Assembly (NCBI GenBank): GCA_945897805.1
Contig: CAMDFX010000001.1
Span: forward strand, 62,001-126,000
Direction of reading: 5' to 3'
From: Chryseobacterium gleum
Lineage (GTDB): Bacteria; Bacteroidota; Bacteroidia; Flavobacteriales_D; Crocinitomicaceae
DNA length: 64,000 bases
Position 1 is the first letter of the stretch. Each line of letters begins with the position of its first letter. This document shows positions 44,918 to 53,180 of the stretch, in pieces. The notes under the pieces are model-generated. The model saw only the letters and a program-made list of their open reading frames with translations, was not told where the DNA came from and ran no database searches. Position numbers and translations under genes: made by a program.

Positions 44918-45207
44918 AAAGTTTTATCAGTCAGCTAAATAAGTCCTTCGAAAGCAGGATTAGACTGGGCATCATGTCAGTGTTAATGGTCAATGAATCA
45001 ATTGATTTTTTGAGCCTCAAAGAGATGTTGGATGCCAGCGATGGAAACATTGCCAGTCATGTTGCTGCACTCGAAAAAGCAGAATATTTGACCATCGAAA
45101 AGAAATTTGTAGGGAAGAAAACAAGCACAACATATAAGATTACAATACTTGGAAGAACGGCATTTAAACAACATTTAAATGCCCTTGAACAACTTTTAAA
45201 ACGCTAA
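44914..45207 (+). CDS. Winged-helix transcriptional regulator (MarR/ArsR-like), 97 aa
   Basis: A 97-residue DNA-binding protein. The winged helix covers FESRIRLGIMSVLMVNESIDFLSLKEMLDASDGNIASHVAALEKAEYL (about 12-60) with the wing at KKFVGKKTSTTYKIT. Similar small regulators of the HTH_34 type control the membrane protein and DUF4173 genes next to them. The two matching palindromes around the group are probably its binding sites. A C-terminal helix (FKQHLNALEQLLKR) may mediate dimer formation. Confidence 0.85.
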   Translation: MKSFISQLNKSFESRIRLGIMSVLMVNESIDFLSLKEMLDASDGNIASHVAALEKAEYLTIEKKFVGKKTSTTYKITILGRTAFKQHLNALEQLLKR

Positions 45208-45236
45208 TATTTTTTTGAACATCTACTGTGAATTGC

Positions 45237-45246
45237 AAAGTACTTT
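45237..45246. promoter_or_regulatory. Palindrome AAAGTACTTT, candidate operator 2
   Basis: The same palindrome as at 44267-44276, in TGAATTGCAAAGTACTTTTT, 25 bp upstream of the DUF4173 gene. Confidence 0.55.
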
Positions 45247-45270
45247 TTTAATTAATTAAAAATAAGAACC

Positions 45271-46770
45271 ATGAAAAAGAAAACCATTTTATTATTTGTA
45301 TCAGTTTTTGCTTACTGCTACTTATTTTACAATCAAGGAATTGGGATTAATTTTTTGATTTTCAACCTGCTTTTAGTTTTTGCATCTATTGTAATTGATT
45401 TTTCATTGGTCAAGAGATTGAATTGGTTGCTTGTTGCCGCTGGCGCTTTGATTACAGCGACAAGCGCTTTTTTATACGGTGATCTTTTGGCTGTGATTGC
45501 AAACGTGATTTCTTTGCTTTTCTTGGCATATGTGAGTTATAATCCCAAATCAACTTTGGTTTTTGCTTTTATTCAATCTTGTTGGACTTTAATCAGTACT
45601 TTTTTCCTTCAAATTGAGAAAATATTCACACCAAAGCAAGTGAAAGAGGGGGAAACGGAAGAAACAAAATCTGAATTTACTTTTGCTGATTTGCTTAAAT
45701 TCATTATTCCAATCGCTGTTCTGCTTACCTTCTTTTTAATCTACAAATTTTCCAATCCGATTTTCTCAAAATTTATTGATAATCTCAATTTGGATTTCAT
45801 TTCATGGACTTTTGTCGGTTTTATGTTGGTCGGATTTTACCTTTTGTTTGTCTTCTATTTTCCTGTCAACAGCCAGCGATTGATTCGTGTAGACAAATCG
45901 AGTTCCAATCAGCTTTCAGGTGGAATTTTGCCCCACGAAAAAGGAATGTTCAAAGATTTATCCAAAGAAATGAGTGCCGCGATGATGACTTTTGGGTTGC
46001 TGAATGTGCTGCTGCTGCTCGTAAATGTTTTGGATTTGAATTTTATTTTCAGCGGTCAAATGAATAGCATCACCAACTATTCAAATTATGTGCACCAAGG
46101 GATTAATAGTTCGATTTTTTCAGTGGTCATCGCCATTTTTGTGATGCTATACTTCTTCCGAGGAAATTTGAATTACGTGGCCAAAAATAAGCAACTGAAA
46201 TTTAATGCGATGTTTTGGATTTTATTAAATGCAATTTTATTGCTGACTTGTTTCCACAAAAATTTCGCTTATATTATGGATAGCGGACTGACCTACAAAA
46301 GAATAGGCGTTTATTTTTATTTACTACTCACATTCATCGCGTTAATTACCACTTTGGTCAAAATTACTAGTTTCAAAAGCAATTGGTTTTTGATTCGATA
46401 CAATGTCTGGTCCTTATTTTTGGTGTTGGTTTTTAGCACTTTATTCAACTGGGATAAACTTATTTTAGAATACAATGTGAAATTTAAACCAAGCGTTGAA
46501 CGAGAGTATTATTTATTTGAATTAGAAGAAGTTAGCTATGCGCATTTGTTGAATCATTGGGATAAAATGCCATACAACAACAATTATTATTTCATCGGTT
46601 TGTCTGAAGATTTGTTTGACAAAATGCTCAAAGTTCGCATAGATAAATTCATGGAAAAGCACCAACAAAAAGATTGGCGTTCATGGAATTTAGAACACGA
46701 TCGCATCGAAAATGAAATCCTTAAAACCACAAAGTATTTCAGAAAACATCCGGTTTATTTTAATAATTAA
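45271..46770 (+). CDS. DUF4173 membrane protein
   Basis: A 499-residue polytopic protein with about 11-12 membrane helices. It carries YSNYVHQGINSSIFSVV (about 270-286) and LTYKRIGVYFYLLLTF (about 340-355), blocks I associate with DUF4173 (DUF4153 group). The C-terminal ~90 residues are soluble and charged. It lies behind a regulator and an operator-like palindrome, so the group of three is probably co-regulated. The role is unknown. Confidence 0.8.
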   Translation: MKKKTILLFVSVFAYCYLFYNQGIGINFLIFNLLLVFASIVIDFSLVKRLNWLLVAAGALITATSAFLYGDLLAVIANVISLLFLAYVSYNPKSTLVFAFIQSCWTLISTFFLQIEKIFTPKQVKEGETEETKSEFTFADLLKFIIPIAVLLTFFLIYKFSNPIFSKFIDNLNLDFISWTFVGFMLVGFYLLFVFYFPVNSQRLIRVDKSSSNQLSGGILPHEKGMFKDLSKEMSAAMMTFGLLNVLLLLVNVLDLNFIFSGQMNSITNYSNYVHQGINSSIFSVVIAIFVMLYFFRGNLNYVAKNKQLKFNAMFWILLNAILLLTCFHKNFAYIMDSGLTYKRIGVYFYLLLTFIALITTLVKITSFKSNWFLIRYNVWSLFLVLVFSTLFNWDKLILEYNVKFKPSVEREYYLFELEEVSYAHLLNHWDKMPYNNNYYFIGLSEDLFDKMLKVRIDKFMEKHQQKDWRSWNLEHDRIENEILKTTKYFRKHPVYFNN

Positions 46771-46803
46771 GCAAATTTAAAATTGATTTTCAATCTTTTC
46801 CCT

Positions 46804-46811
46804 TACATTTG
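46804..46811 (+). promoter_or_regulatory. Promoter of the gamma-carbonic anhydrase gene
   Basis: An exact TAnnTTTG match (TACATTTG) lies 47 nt before the ATG at 46859. Confidence 0.5.
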
Positions 46812-46858
46812 AAAATAAACAATTTCAATCTAAATTTGAAATTCAAAATCAAGAAAAA

Positions 46859-47380
46859 ATGGCATTGATCAAAGCGTGTAGAGGGAAAAAACCAGCATTT
46901 GGAAATGATTGTTGGTTTGCAGAAAATGCAACGATTGTAGGCGATGTAAAAATGGGCGATCAATGTTCAGTTTGGTTTTCCGCTGTTGTTCGCGGTGATG
47001 TCAATTCAATAGAAATGGGCAATAAAGTCAATATTCAAGACGGCGCGGTGATTCATTGCACTTTTGAAAAAACCAAAACGATTTTGGGCAATAATGTTTC
47101 GATTGGTCACAATGCTTTGGTGCATGGTTGCACTGTGGAAGACAATGTGTTGATTGGCATGGGATCTATCGTGATGGACAATTGCTATATCGAATCTAAT
47201 TGTATCATCGCTGCCGGCGCGATTTTATTGGAAGGAACACGCGTTGAATCTTGGAGTATTTACGCCGGTGTACCAGCCAAAAAAGTGAAAACGCTTTCTC
47301 CAGAATTGTTTGAAGGCGAAGTGCAACGCATTGCGAATAATTATGTGAAATACGCCAGTTGGTTCAAAGAGGAGGAATAG
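46859..47380 (+). CDS. Gamma-carbonic anhydrase family protein
   Basis: A 173-residue left-handed beta-helix protein of hexapeptide repeats (about 10-140: FGNDCWFAENATIVGDVKMG, etc.). The three zinc-binding histidines are in place: H66 in AVIHC, H84 and H89 in SIGHNALVHG. A C-terminal helix follows (ELFEGEVQRIANNYVKYASWF). Members bind metal and some hydrate CO2; many are annotated without proven activity. Single gene, convergent with the ABC transporter pair. Confidence 0.9.
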   Translation: MALIKACRGKKPAFGNDCWFAENATIVGDVKMGDQCSVWFSAVVRGDVNSIEMGNKVNIQDGAVIHCTFEKTKTILGNNVSIGHNALVHGCTVEDNVLIGMGSIVMDNCYIESNCIIAAGAILLEGTRVESWSIYAGVPAKKVKTLSPELFEGEVQRIANNYVKYASWFKEEE

Positions 47381-47430
47381 AAATCTCTCTTTTTTAAAAG
47401 AATAATACTGATTAGAAGGTGGCTTATTTT

Positions 47431-48111
47431 CTATTTCAATCCAAGTCGGTGAATCTTATTTTCCATCACAATTTCTTTCATTTCATTTTCCAAAATCTCA
47501 AATTCAGGTTTTTCAACCGAGCGGATAATTTGTCCTGCTTTAATCAAATGGATTTCGTCACAAGTTGCACTCAAAGTAGAGAAAATATGAGATGAAATAA
47601 GCACGATTTTACTCAATTCTTTGAGTTTATGGATAATTTCCGTGATGATAATATTGCTTTGGATATCAACACCATTGAATGGTTCATCGAGGATGAAATA
47701 ATCATTTTCCTGCAATAAAATCGCTGTAATTGCCAACTTCTTTTTCATTCCTGTTGAATAAGTCGAAGCATATTGATTCAAGGGCAAATCGAAGACGTTT
47801 CTTGCCTCAATGTCGCCAAGTTCGATTTCACGGGCGTTGCAAAGCAACTGAATGTATTCTTTTCCAGTCAATTTTGGGAAGAAAAATGGATCTGTGAACA
47901 ACAATCCCAAGTGGTTTTTAAGCGGACTTTTACTAGCTTGAATTTCTCCTTCAAAATCTTCCAATCCAGCAATGCATCTAAAAAGTGTGGTTTTTCCTGC
48001 GCCATTTTCTCCTACGATGCCATACACTTTTCCATGTTCAAATTGCATATTGATGTTATTCAATACTTGTTTATTTCCAAAGCTTTTTGACAAATTTTTG
48101 ATTTCGATCAT
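47431..48111 (-). CDS. ABC transporter ATP-binding protein
   Basis: I start at the ATG at 48111 (MIEIKNLSKSFG), which overlaps the permease stop by 4 bp; the longer frame upstream is a shadow of the permease gene. The 226-residue product has Walker A GENGAGKTT (about 35-43), a shortened signature STGMKKKLA in place of LSGGQ, Walker B DYFILDEPFNGVD and an H-loop SSHIF. It belongs to the CcmA/ABC-2 type exporters. The substrate is unknown. Confidence 0.9.
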   Translation of the reverse strand: MIEIKNLSKSFGNKQVLNNINMQFEHGKVYGIVGENGAGKTTLFRCIAGLEDFEGEIQASKSPLKNHLGLLFTDPFFFPKLTGKEYIQLLCNAREIELGDIEARNVFDLPLNQYASTYSTGMKKKLAITAILLQENDYFILDEPFNGVDIQSNIIITEIIHKLKELSKIVLISSHIFSTLSATCDEIHLIKAGQIIRSVEKPEFEILENEMKEIVMENKIHRLGLK

Positions 48112-49085
48112 GGCAAATAAGGTTTCAGTTTTTGAATGGCTTTGAGGTAGAAGTAAGGCGCAAAAAGTAGCAACAAAGGCGGAAAAGACAATCCGAGCGC
48201 AATCACAATTCCTTCTGGTAAATTCATTTCGCTTGGATAAGCGGCGTATTTTGCTAAAATGATGGTGATGATTAACATGAATCCTATAAGCCAAGTTGCC
48301 AAAATGATTGGGTATTTTTCCGGATAAAATGTAATCAAAGTAGCGACAAAAGGCAAACTCAAAAGACTTGAAAAAATCAAGGCAATTTTAATTTTAGATA
48401 GTAAAAATTGAGCAGGGGAAACGACAAAATTCCACACAAAAATTTCATTTTCCGGCTGTGTGTAAAATGTAAGTACGATCAAGAACACGATTGCCATTGC
48501 AAAAATACCCAAGTTGAAGTTGTTGACTGAAAGCGCGATAAATTCAATGAAACAAGCGCCTATTAGCAATATAATTGTTTTTCTAAACCCTACAATAAAC
48601 TCAAAAGGTTTTTTGTAAAACGGAGTTGGTAAAGTGAAATTGAAATTTGTGCGAAAATTAGTCCAAGAAAAAATCAAAGAAATGAAAAGCAGAATCACAG
48701 CAATTAGCAAGTTTTGTTTGTAAACCAAAAAAATCATAAACGGCAATGCTGCTAAGGTATTTTCAATCGTTCGTACCAACTTGTATCCTTTTTCGTTAAA
48801 ACAAAGTTGCAGGAAATCATTTCTTTTTTGCGATGAAAGGGCAGAAGTGAAGGTCAAAGAAACAAAAGCAAACAAATAGGCCGCAAAACTAATTTGGTGA
48901 AAAAGGTATTCTGAAAACGCTATAAATCCGACTAAAATCAATAAAACACCCAAGATTGGATGAACTCCCAAATTCAAGAATTTCCGCGCGGTGATTTTGA
49001 TTTGAATAGCAAAGTATGATTTCAAATTGTTTTTTTGATTGCTAAATATAGCGCTATTCAGGTTGATGATGAGATTTTTTAACAA
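48108..49085 (-). CDS. ABC-2-type permease-like membrane protein
   Basis: A 325-residue polytopic protein with about 8 helices. The frame opens after an in-frame stop, and TTG at 49085 is the first start; no ATG follows in a sensible place, so TTG is chosen. It shares an ATGA overlap with the ATPase gene. The cytoplasmic loop near 70-95 contains SSQKRNDFLQLCF. It is the obvious partner of the ATPase, but I cannot name a family. Start is uncertain. Confidence 0.72.
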   Translation of the reverse strand: MLKNLIINLNSAIFSNQKNNLKSYFAIQIKITARKFLNLGVHPILGVLLILVGFIAFSEYLFHQISFAAYLFAFVSLTFTSALSSQKRNDFLQLCFNEKGYKLVRTIENTLAALPFMIFLVYKQNLLIAVILLFISLIFSWTNFRTNFNFTLPTPFYKKPFEFIVGFRKTIILLIGACFIEFIALSVNNFNLGIFAMAIVFLIVLTFYTQPENEIFVWNFVVSPAQFLLSKIKIALIFSSLLSLPFVATLITFYPEKYPIILATWLIGFMLIITIILAKYAAYPSEMNLPEGIVIALGLSFPPLLLLFAPYFYLKAIQKLKPYLP

Positions 49086-49105
49086 AAATTAAATGAAAAA
49101 ACATT

Positions 49106-49135
49106 TTCCCATAACGGGAACTTTTAGTATATTTG
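49106..49135 (+). promoter_or_regulatory. HigBA promoter and operator
   Basis: TTCCC/GGGAA forms a 5-bp inverted repeat with a 5-bp spacer at 49106-49120. A perfect TATATTTG (TAnnTTTG) follows at 49128-49135. The repeat overlaps the -33 region, as expected for autorepression by HigA. Confidence 0.6.
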
Positions 49136-49151
49136 TTGAAAGTTTAAAGAT

Positions 49152-49445
49152 TTGAGAATTCTTTCAAAAAAAATATTGCGTGCTTTTTGGGAAAAACATG
49201 AAGATTGTGAGCAACAGTTGAAAGTGTGGTTTTTAGAATCTACAAAAGCTAAATGGAAGAATCCAAATGAAATTAAAAAGAATTATCCAAGTGCGAGTAT
49301 TTTGAATGATAATCGAGTTGTTTTTAATATTAAAGGGAATAACTATCGATTAATTGTAAAAATAAACTATGATTATCAAATGATATGGGTGAGATTTATC
49401 GGAACTCACGCTGAATATGATAAAATAAACGCGAACGAAATTTAA
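49152..49445 (+). CDS. higB: HigB-family toxin
   Basis: A 97-residue RelE-fold mRNA interferase: ILSKKILRAFWEKHED, LKVWFLESTKAKW, NNYRLIVKINYDYQMIWVRFIGTHAEYDKI. The start is TTG (49152), directly after the promoter; no ATG is available at the right place. HigB proteins cleave mRNA on the ribosome. The antitoxin gene follows after 4 bp, the toxin-first order that is typical for HigBA. Confidence 0.88.
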   Translation: MRILSKKILRAFWEKHEDCEQQLKVWFLESTKAKWKNPNEIKKNYPSASILNDNRVVFNIKGNNYRLIVKINYDYQMIWVRFIGTHAEYDKINANEI

Positions 49446-49449
49446 TTAT

Positions 49450-49806
49450 ATGAATATCAAGCCAATCAAAACAGAAAACGATTACAATCAAGCTATCGAA
49501 AAATTGGAAACGCTTTTTGATGCCAAAATAGGTACAGCGAAAGGTGATGAACTTGAATTGCTTGGAATTTTAATAGATCAGTATGAAAATGAACATTTTC
49601 CAATTGATTTGCCCGACCCAATCGAAGCGATAAAATTTAGAATGGAACAAATGGGCTACAGTCAATCTGATCTCGCAAGTATAATTGGATTGAAAAGTCG
49701 TGCAAGTGAAATTTTAAATAAAAAGAGAAAATTGACGCTAACGATGATTCGCCAATTGCACGAAAAATTGAATATTCCAACGGATGTTTTGTTGCAAGTT
49801 TATTGA
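49450..49806 (+). CDS. higA: HigA-family antitoxin
   Basis: A 118-residue protein with a Cro/C1-type helix-turn-helix (about 60-115): FRMEQMGYSQSDLASIIGLKSRASEILNKKRKLT. The N-terminal part is acidic and probably binds the toxin. It binds the operator in front of higB and neutralises HigB. Start ATG, 4 bp after the toxin stop. Confidence 0.88.
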   Translation: MNIKPIKTENDYNQAIEKLETLFDAKIGTAKGDELELLGILIDQYENEHFPIDLPDPIEAIKFRMEQMGYSQSDLASIIGLKSRASEILNKKRKLTLTMIRQLHEKLNIPTDVLLQVY

Positions 49807-49946
49807 TGTTAAGCAAACATAATTTAATTGTAAAATAGAGTAATAAACTTAGAATATTAGCAAGAGATTACAAGATTTTTTTCATTTTTATGTATCTAAA
49901 TTCCAATTTTTACGTTCATAGAATTGTAACGTCAAAATCAATAGCC

Positions 49947-50084
49947 ATGTTTAAGAAACTTTTTTTGGTAATCACTTTCCTTTTCGCATTGACATTATTG
50001 ATAGATTCTTGTGCAACACAAAAAAATCACAAGCGCAAGTGCAACGGACAAAAAGCGATAAAAACGCCGATGGGAAATATGTAA
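49947..50084 (+). CDS. Tiny lipoprotein, 45 aa
   Basis: Starts at the ATG at 49947 (MFKKLFLVITFLFALTLLIDSC); the longer frame has no signal peptide at the start. The lipobox is LIDSC, leaving a 25-residue basic tail with two cysteines in total (CATQKNHKRKCNGQ) and IKTPMGNM. I recall similar very short proteins in Flavobacteriales. Function is unknown. Confidence 0.6.
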   Translation: MFKKLFLVITFLFALTLLIDSCATQKNHKRKCNGQKAIKTPMGNM

Positions 50085-50117
50085 AACCATTTTGCATCAA
50101 AAATGCTTCATAATTCC

Positions 50118-50657
50118 TTATCGTGGCATTTTAAAATCAGCGAATTTTTCCTCGATTTTCGAATTGGTGTAATCTGGAATCCAGCCCGAAGTATCAATAA
50201 AAATGCGGATTGCTTTCACAAAAGGATCTTTTTCTCCTGCGTCAAACCAATGTCTCGTTCCAGCAGGTACAGAAATCAAATCACCTTTTTCGCACAATAA
50301 ATTGAAAATGGGTTCACCTTCCAAATGAAACCAAAATAATCCTTTTCCGTCCACAAAAAAGCGAATTTCATCTTCAGAATGTGTATGTTCTGACAAAAAT
50401 TTCTGGCGAATTGCATCGTAATTTTCTGTCAAATGATTGATAGAAATCACATCCGCAGTTTCATAATCGCCTTTTTCCATGAAATGTCGCAATTCACTTG
50501 CATACGCTTCTAAAATGATTTCTTGTGTGGCATCTTCCTCAAATTCAACTGAGCAAGTCCATTGATCAAAGAAAATACCGCGTGATTCCATGAAAACACG
50601 AATGTGAATCGGATTCTCTAATTGTTTATTTTCACTCGGAATGGAAAGTAGTGCCAT
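50118..50657 (-). CDS. mtnD: Acireductone dioxygenase
   Basis: A 179-residue cupin enzyme of the methionine salvage pathway. It oxidises acireductone to the keto acid precursor of methionine, using Fe or Ni. Metal ligands H91, H93 and E97 (EHTHSEDE) with H136 (GTRHWF) match the family. The length is normal. It is 95 bp downstream of mtnB on the same strand, so both act in one pathway. Confidence 0.93.
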   Translation of the reverse strand: MALLSIPSENKQLENPIHIRVFMESRGIFFDQWTCSVEFEEDATQEIILEAYASELRHFMEKGDYETADVISINHLTENYDAIRQKFLSEHTHSEDEIRFFVDGKGLFWFHLEGEPIFNLLCEKGDLISVPAGTRHWFDAGEKDPFVKAIRIFIDTSGWIPDYTNSKIEEKFADFKMPR

Positions 50658-50752
50658 GGCTTAAATTTTAATTTTGTCAGTTCTAAATCACCTCATAAAG
50701 TTAGCGATTTGGAGGTAATTGAAATGTTAATATTGGTTGTTTTTTTAGGAGA

Positions 50753-51355
50753 TTAATCATTTAATTTATGACGAACCTTTAGCAAATATTCCAAGGTTTC
50801 CAAATGTCTTTTCGCTTCAAAAAGATTTTTCCCCCAAGCGTAAGTTCCATGATTTCGGATCACAAAGCAATGGTTTCCAAAATGATCTTTCGAGGCGCGC
50901 AGCCAAGCAGCAAATTCTTGCATGTCTTGCGAGTTTGGCAAAATTGGAATGGAAATTTTATTTTCATGCGTTTTTTGTCCGGCAAATCCTTTCTGTATTT
51001 CATATCCTTCAAAAGTAATTTCAGCTTCAAATTTTTGCGACATCAATACAGAATAAACAGAATGACTGTGTAAAATCACTTGTGTTTCGGGAAATAAATC
51101 ATATAAAACGCAATGAATCAATGTTTCTGCAGAAGGTTTGATTCCTGCAAATTCAGCAATTGGATTTCCTTCAAAATCAACACAAATGAAATCTTCAGGC
51201 TGAAATTGAGATTTGTCAATTCCTGAACGAGAAACAAAAATCGTTTTTGCATCTGCTTCGGTTCTGAAAGAATAGTTGGTTGATGTAGCTGGCGACCAAC
51301 CTTTTTGGTGGTAAGCGCGAATTGTTTCAGCTAATTGTTGATTCATTGTTTTCAT
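50753..51355 (-). CDS. mtnB: Methylthioribulose-1-phosphate dehydratase
   Basis: A 200-residue class II aldolase-fold enzyme of methionine salvage. Metal ligands are H96 and H98 (ILHSHS) and H169 (RNHGTYAWG), with catalytic Glu77 in KPSAETLIH. The N-terminal WSPATSTNYS is typical. ATG at 51355 is chosen (an alternative ATG lies at 51346); an exact promoter match (minus strand TAATTTTG, 51361-51368) ends just before it. No mtnC (enolase-phosphatase) gene is beside the pair. Confidence 0.92.
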   Translation of the reverse strand: MKTMNQQLAETIRAYHQKGWSPATSTNYSFRTEADAKTIFVSRSGIDKSQFQPEDFICVDFEGNPIAEFAGIKPSAETLIHCVLYDLFPETQVILHSHSVYSVLMSQKFEAEITFEGYEIQKGFAGQKTHENKISIPILPNSQDMQEFAAWLRASKDHFGNHCFVIRNHGTYAWGKNLFEAKRHLETLEYLLKVRHKLND

Positions 51356-51390
51356 CACAGCAAAATTAATTTAATTTGAACAAATTCTGC

Positions 51391-51428
51391 ATGAAAAAAG
51401 GGAAGTAAATTTGAATTCACTTCCCTTT
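51391..51428 (-). terminator. Terminator of the second choice-of-anchor L gene
   Basis: A perfect 10-bp stem (51397-51406 with 51419-51428, AAAGGGAAGT/ACTTCCCTTT) has a 12-nt loop and a T-rich tail on the minus strand. It separates the secreted protein from mtnB. Confidence 0.82.
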
Positions 51429-51452
51429 AGCTGTAGTTACAAGTTATAATTT

Positions 51453-53087
51453 CTAATCCATCAAAATCAATTTCGATGTTTTGATTTTATTTTCATTTCC
51501 AATTTTTACGAAATATGCTCCTGCTCTTAAGCTTGAAACGTCTAATTTTTGGATGTTTGATTCTATTTTTCCAGTGTAAACCAATTGTCCATTGATTTCA
51601 AAAATTTGGATATTCATTCCAGACAATCCCTCGCTTTTGATGGTGATTTCACCTTTACTAGGGTTTGGCACGATATTAAAATTCAAAGCATTTTCGCCCA
51701 ATCCCAAAACGGAAAGTTCCGAATGAATTCCATCAGTTTCAATGCTGTGATTTATGTTTCCACCGTGTGTTGCACCTGCTGCAATTAACACTGTAATCGT
51801 ATCTAATTGAGGCATGTAAGGAACATCTAGTAAAACTTGGTATTCTCCATAAGGCAAATTTTCAAAACTGTAATTTCCATCAATGTCAGATTTAGTGTAA
51901 TCAACAAATTCACCGCTGATTGCATCTCTCAAAAGCACCACTGCATTTGGACAAGGCATTGGTAGCGCTTTTTGGAAAGAAGAGTCGATGAAAATTGTTC
52001 CGCTCACCAAACCAGGACCTGTCAATGAAACTGAGGTAGAATTTAGATCTTGGCTATTGAAAAAACAAGGTAAACCTATTAAATCAGCTGTTGACCAAGT
52101 TGTTCCATTTGTGAAATAAGATGGCATTGCTGAAGGATTTAAAATCAAATCAGGCAAATAACGAACGTGGTAATTTCCTCCAGGAATACTATCCACAGAG
52201 TATGTTCCGTTAGTGACAGGAACAGTGTAAAGCGGATTCACAACCGTAGAATCTTCTGCGGCATCAAAAATTTGAATCACACCATCTTGCGCAGGATTTC
52301 CAGCTACAGCTAAATTTCCAGAAATGGTAGAAAAACTTCCTTGTTCGTCTAGGAAAATCGCACTGTCAAAAACACCATCAGCGACATCGGCAACTACCAA
52401 TTTAATGGTATAAGTGCTTCCGGCAGCAGCATAAAATTTCGCTTGCAAAGGAACAGTGTAGCCATCAAAAACAAAATCTTGATAAGTTGCACTCGTTGCG
52501 CTATTGTCAACATAGTAATTAGAATTTATAAATTGATTGATTGAATTTATTTGAACAATTGTTCCATTTGGTAAAACCGCAATGTTTTGGGAAGGACCAT
52601 TATTTTCAGAAACCAAAAACAGAAAACGATCATTGTAATTTGAGGTACTAAATTCAGGATATTCTTCAGATGCGAAGACATAATTGAATCGAACTGTATC
52701 TGAAATTGTTGGGGTGAATTGAAAAAGTATACTTAGCGCATCATAGCTCAAAGCGCCAGTATTCAATTGGTCAATATCTATATCTCCAGCTGAACCAAAA
52801 CTAGTGCTACTGAAATAGTCTGCGTTGTAACTCGTATCAGAAAATACATTTCCAGTAGAAAGTACAATTCCTGAATTTAAGCCAATTGCTTGACCGTTAG
52901 AGAATATTCCAAATCCAACTGGAACACCTGTTACTGCAACCGTTCCGATACTTTGACATTGCAAACCAAAAATATTGGTAACAATTTGTTGAATATCATT
53001 CGGAGCAGATTGGAAAATAATTTCTTGAGATTTCGCTGGATTAGCAAAAAGTAATCCCAACACGGGTAAAAATTTTATTAGTTTCAT
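51453..53087 (-). CDS. Secreted choice-of-anchor L protein with T9SS type A domain
   Basis: The ATG at 53087 is used rather than the TTG two codons upstream. 544 residues with a signal peptide (about 1-20, PAKSQ). Choice-of-anchor L domain (about 28-270, FNYVFASEEYPEFSTSNYND), then beta modules including a carboxypeptidase-regulatory-like GNYSFENLPYGEYQVLLD (about 410-427), then a type A sorting domain in the last 80 residues (FNIVPNPSKGEITI, QIFEINGQLVY, GAYFVKI). It is a paralogue, in its N-terminal part, of the protein at 37099-39357. Surface-exposed T9SS cargo; ligand unknown. Confidence 0.83.
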   Translation of the reverse strand: MKLIKFLPVLGLLFANPAKSQEIIFQSAPNDIQQIVTNIFGLQCQSIGTVAVTGVPVGFGIFSNGQAIGLNSGIVLSTGNVFSDTSYNADYFSSTSFGSAGDIDIDQLNTGALSYDALSILFQFTPTISDTVRFNYVFASEEYPEFSTSNYNDRFLFLVSENNGPSQNIAVLPNGTIVQINSINQFINSNYYVDNSATSATYQDFVFDGYTVPLQAKFYAAAGSTYTIKLVVADVADGVFDSAIFLDEQGSFSTISGNLAVAGNPAQDGVIQIFDAAEDSTVVNPLYTVPVTNGTYSVDSIPGGNYHVRYLPDLILNPSAMPSYFTNGTTWSTADLIGLPCFFNSQDLNSTSVSLTGPGLVSGTIFIDSSFQKALPMPCPNAVVLLRDAISGEFVDYTKSDIDGNYSFENLPYGEYQVLLDVPYMPQLDTITVLIAAGATHGGNINHSIETDGIHSELSVLGLGENALNFNIVPNPSKGEITIKSEGLSGMNIQIFEINGQLVYTGKIESNIQKLDVSSLRAGAYFVKIGNENKIKTSKLILMD

Positions 53088-53138
53088 AGTCAATCAATTT
53101 TATTGAAGACGACCGAAAGGTAATTTTAGTTGCTCAAA

Positions 53139-53160
53139 GTTTGAATAATCGAATCTGGTT
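53139..53160. repeat. Solitary copy of the MITE terminal repeat
   Basis: GTTTGAATAATCGAA is identical to the first 15 bases of the right terminal repeat of the element at 31593-31882. The final bases diverge slightly (TCTGGTT against CTCAGGT). No second end is visible nearby. Confidence 0.55.
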
Positions 53161-53180
53161 AATATAATTTGAAACCAAAT

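Noticed and set aside
48112-48294. Longer N-terminus for the ABC ATPase
   Set aside because: It overlaps the permease coding region; the ATG at 48111 gives the standard ABC start.
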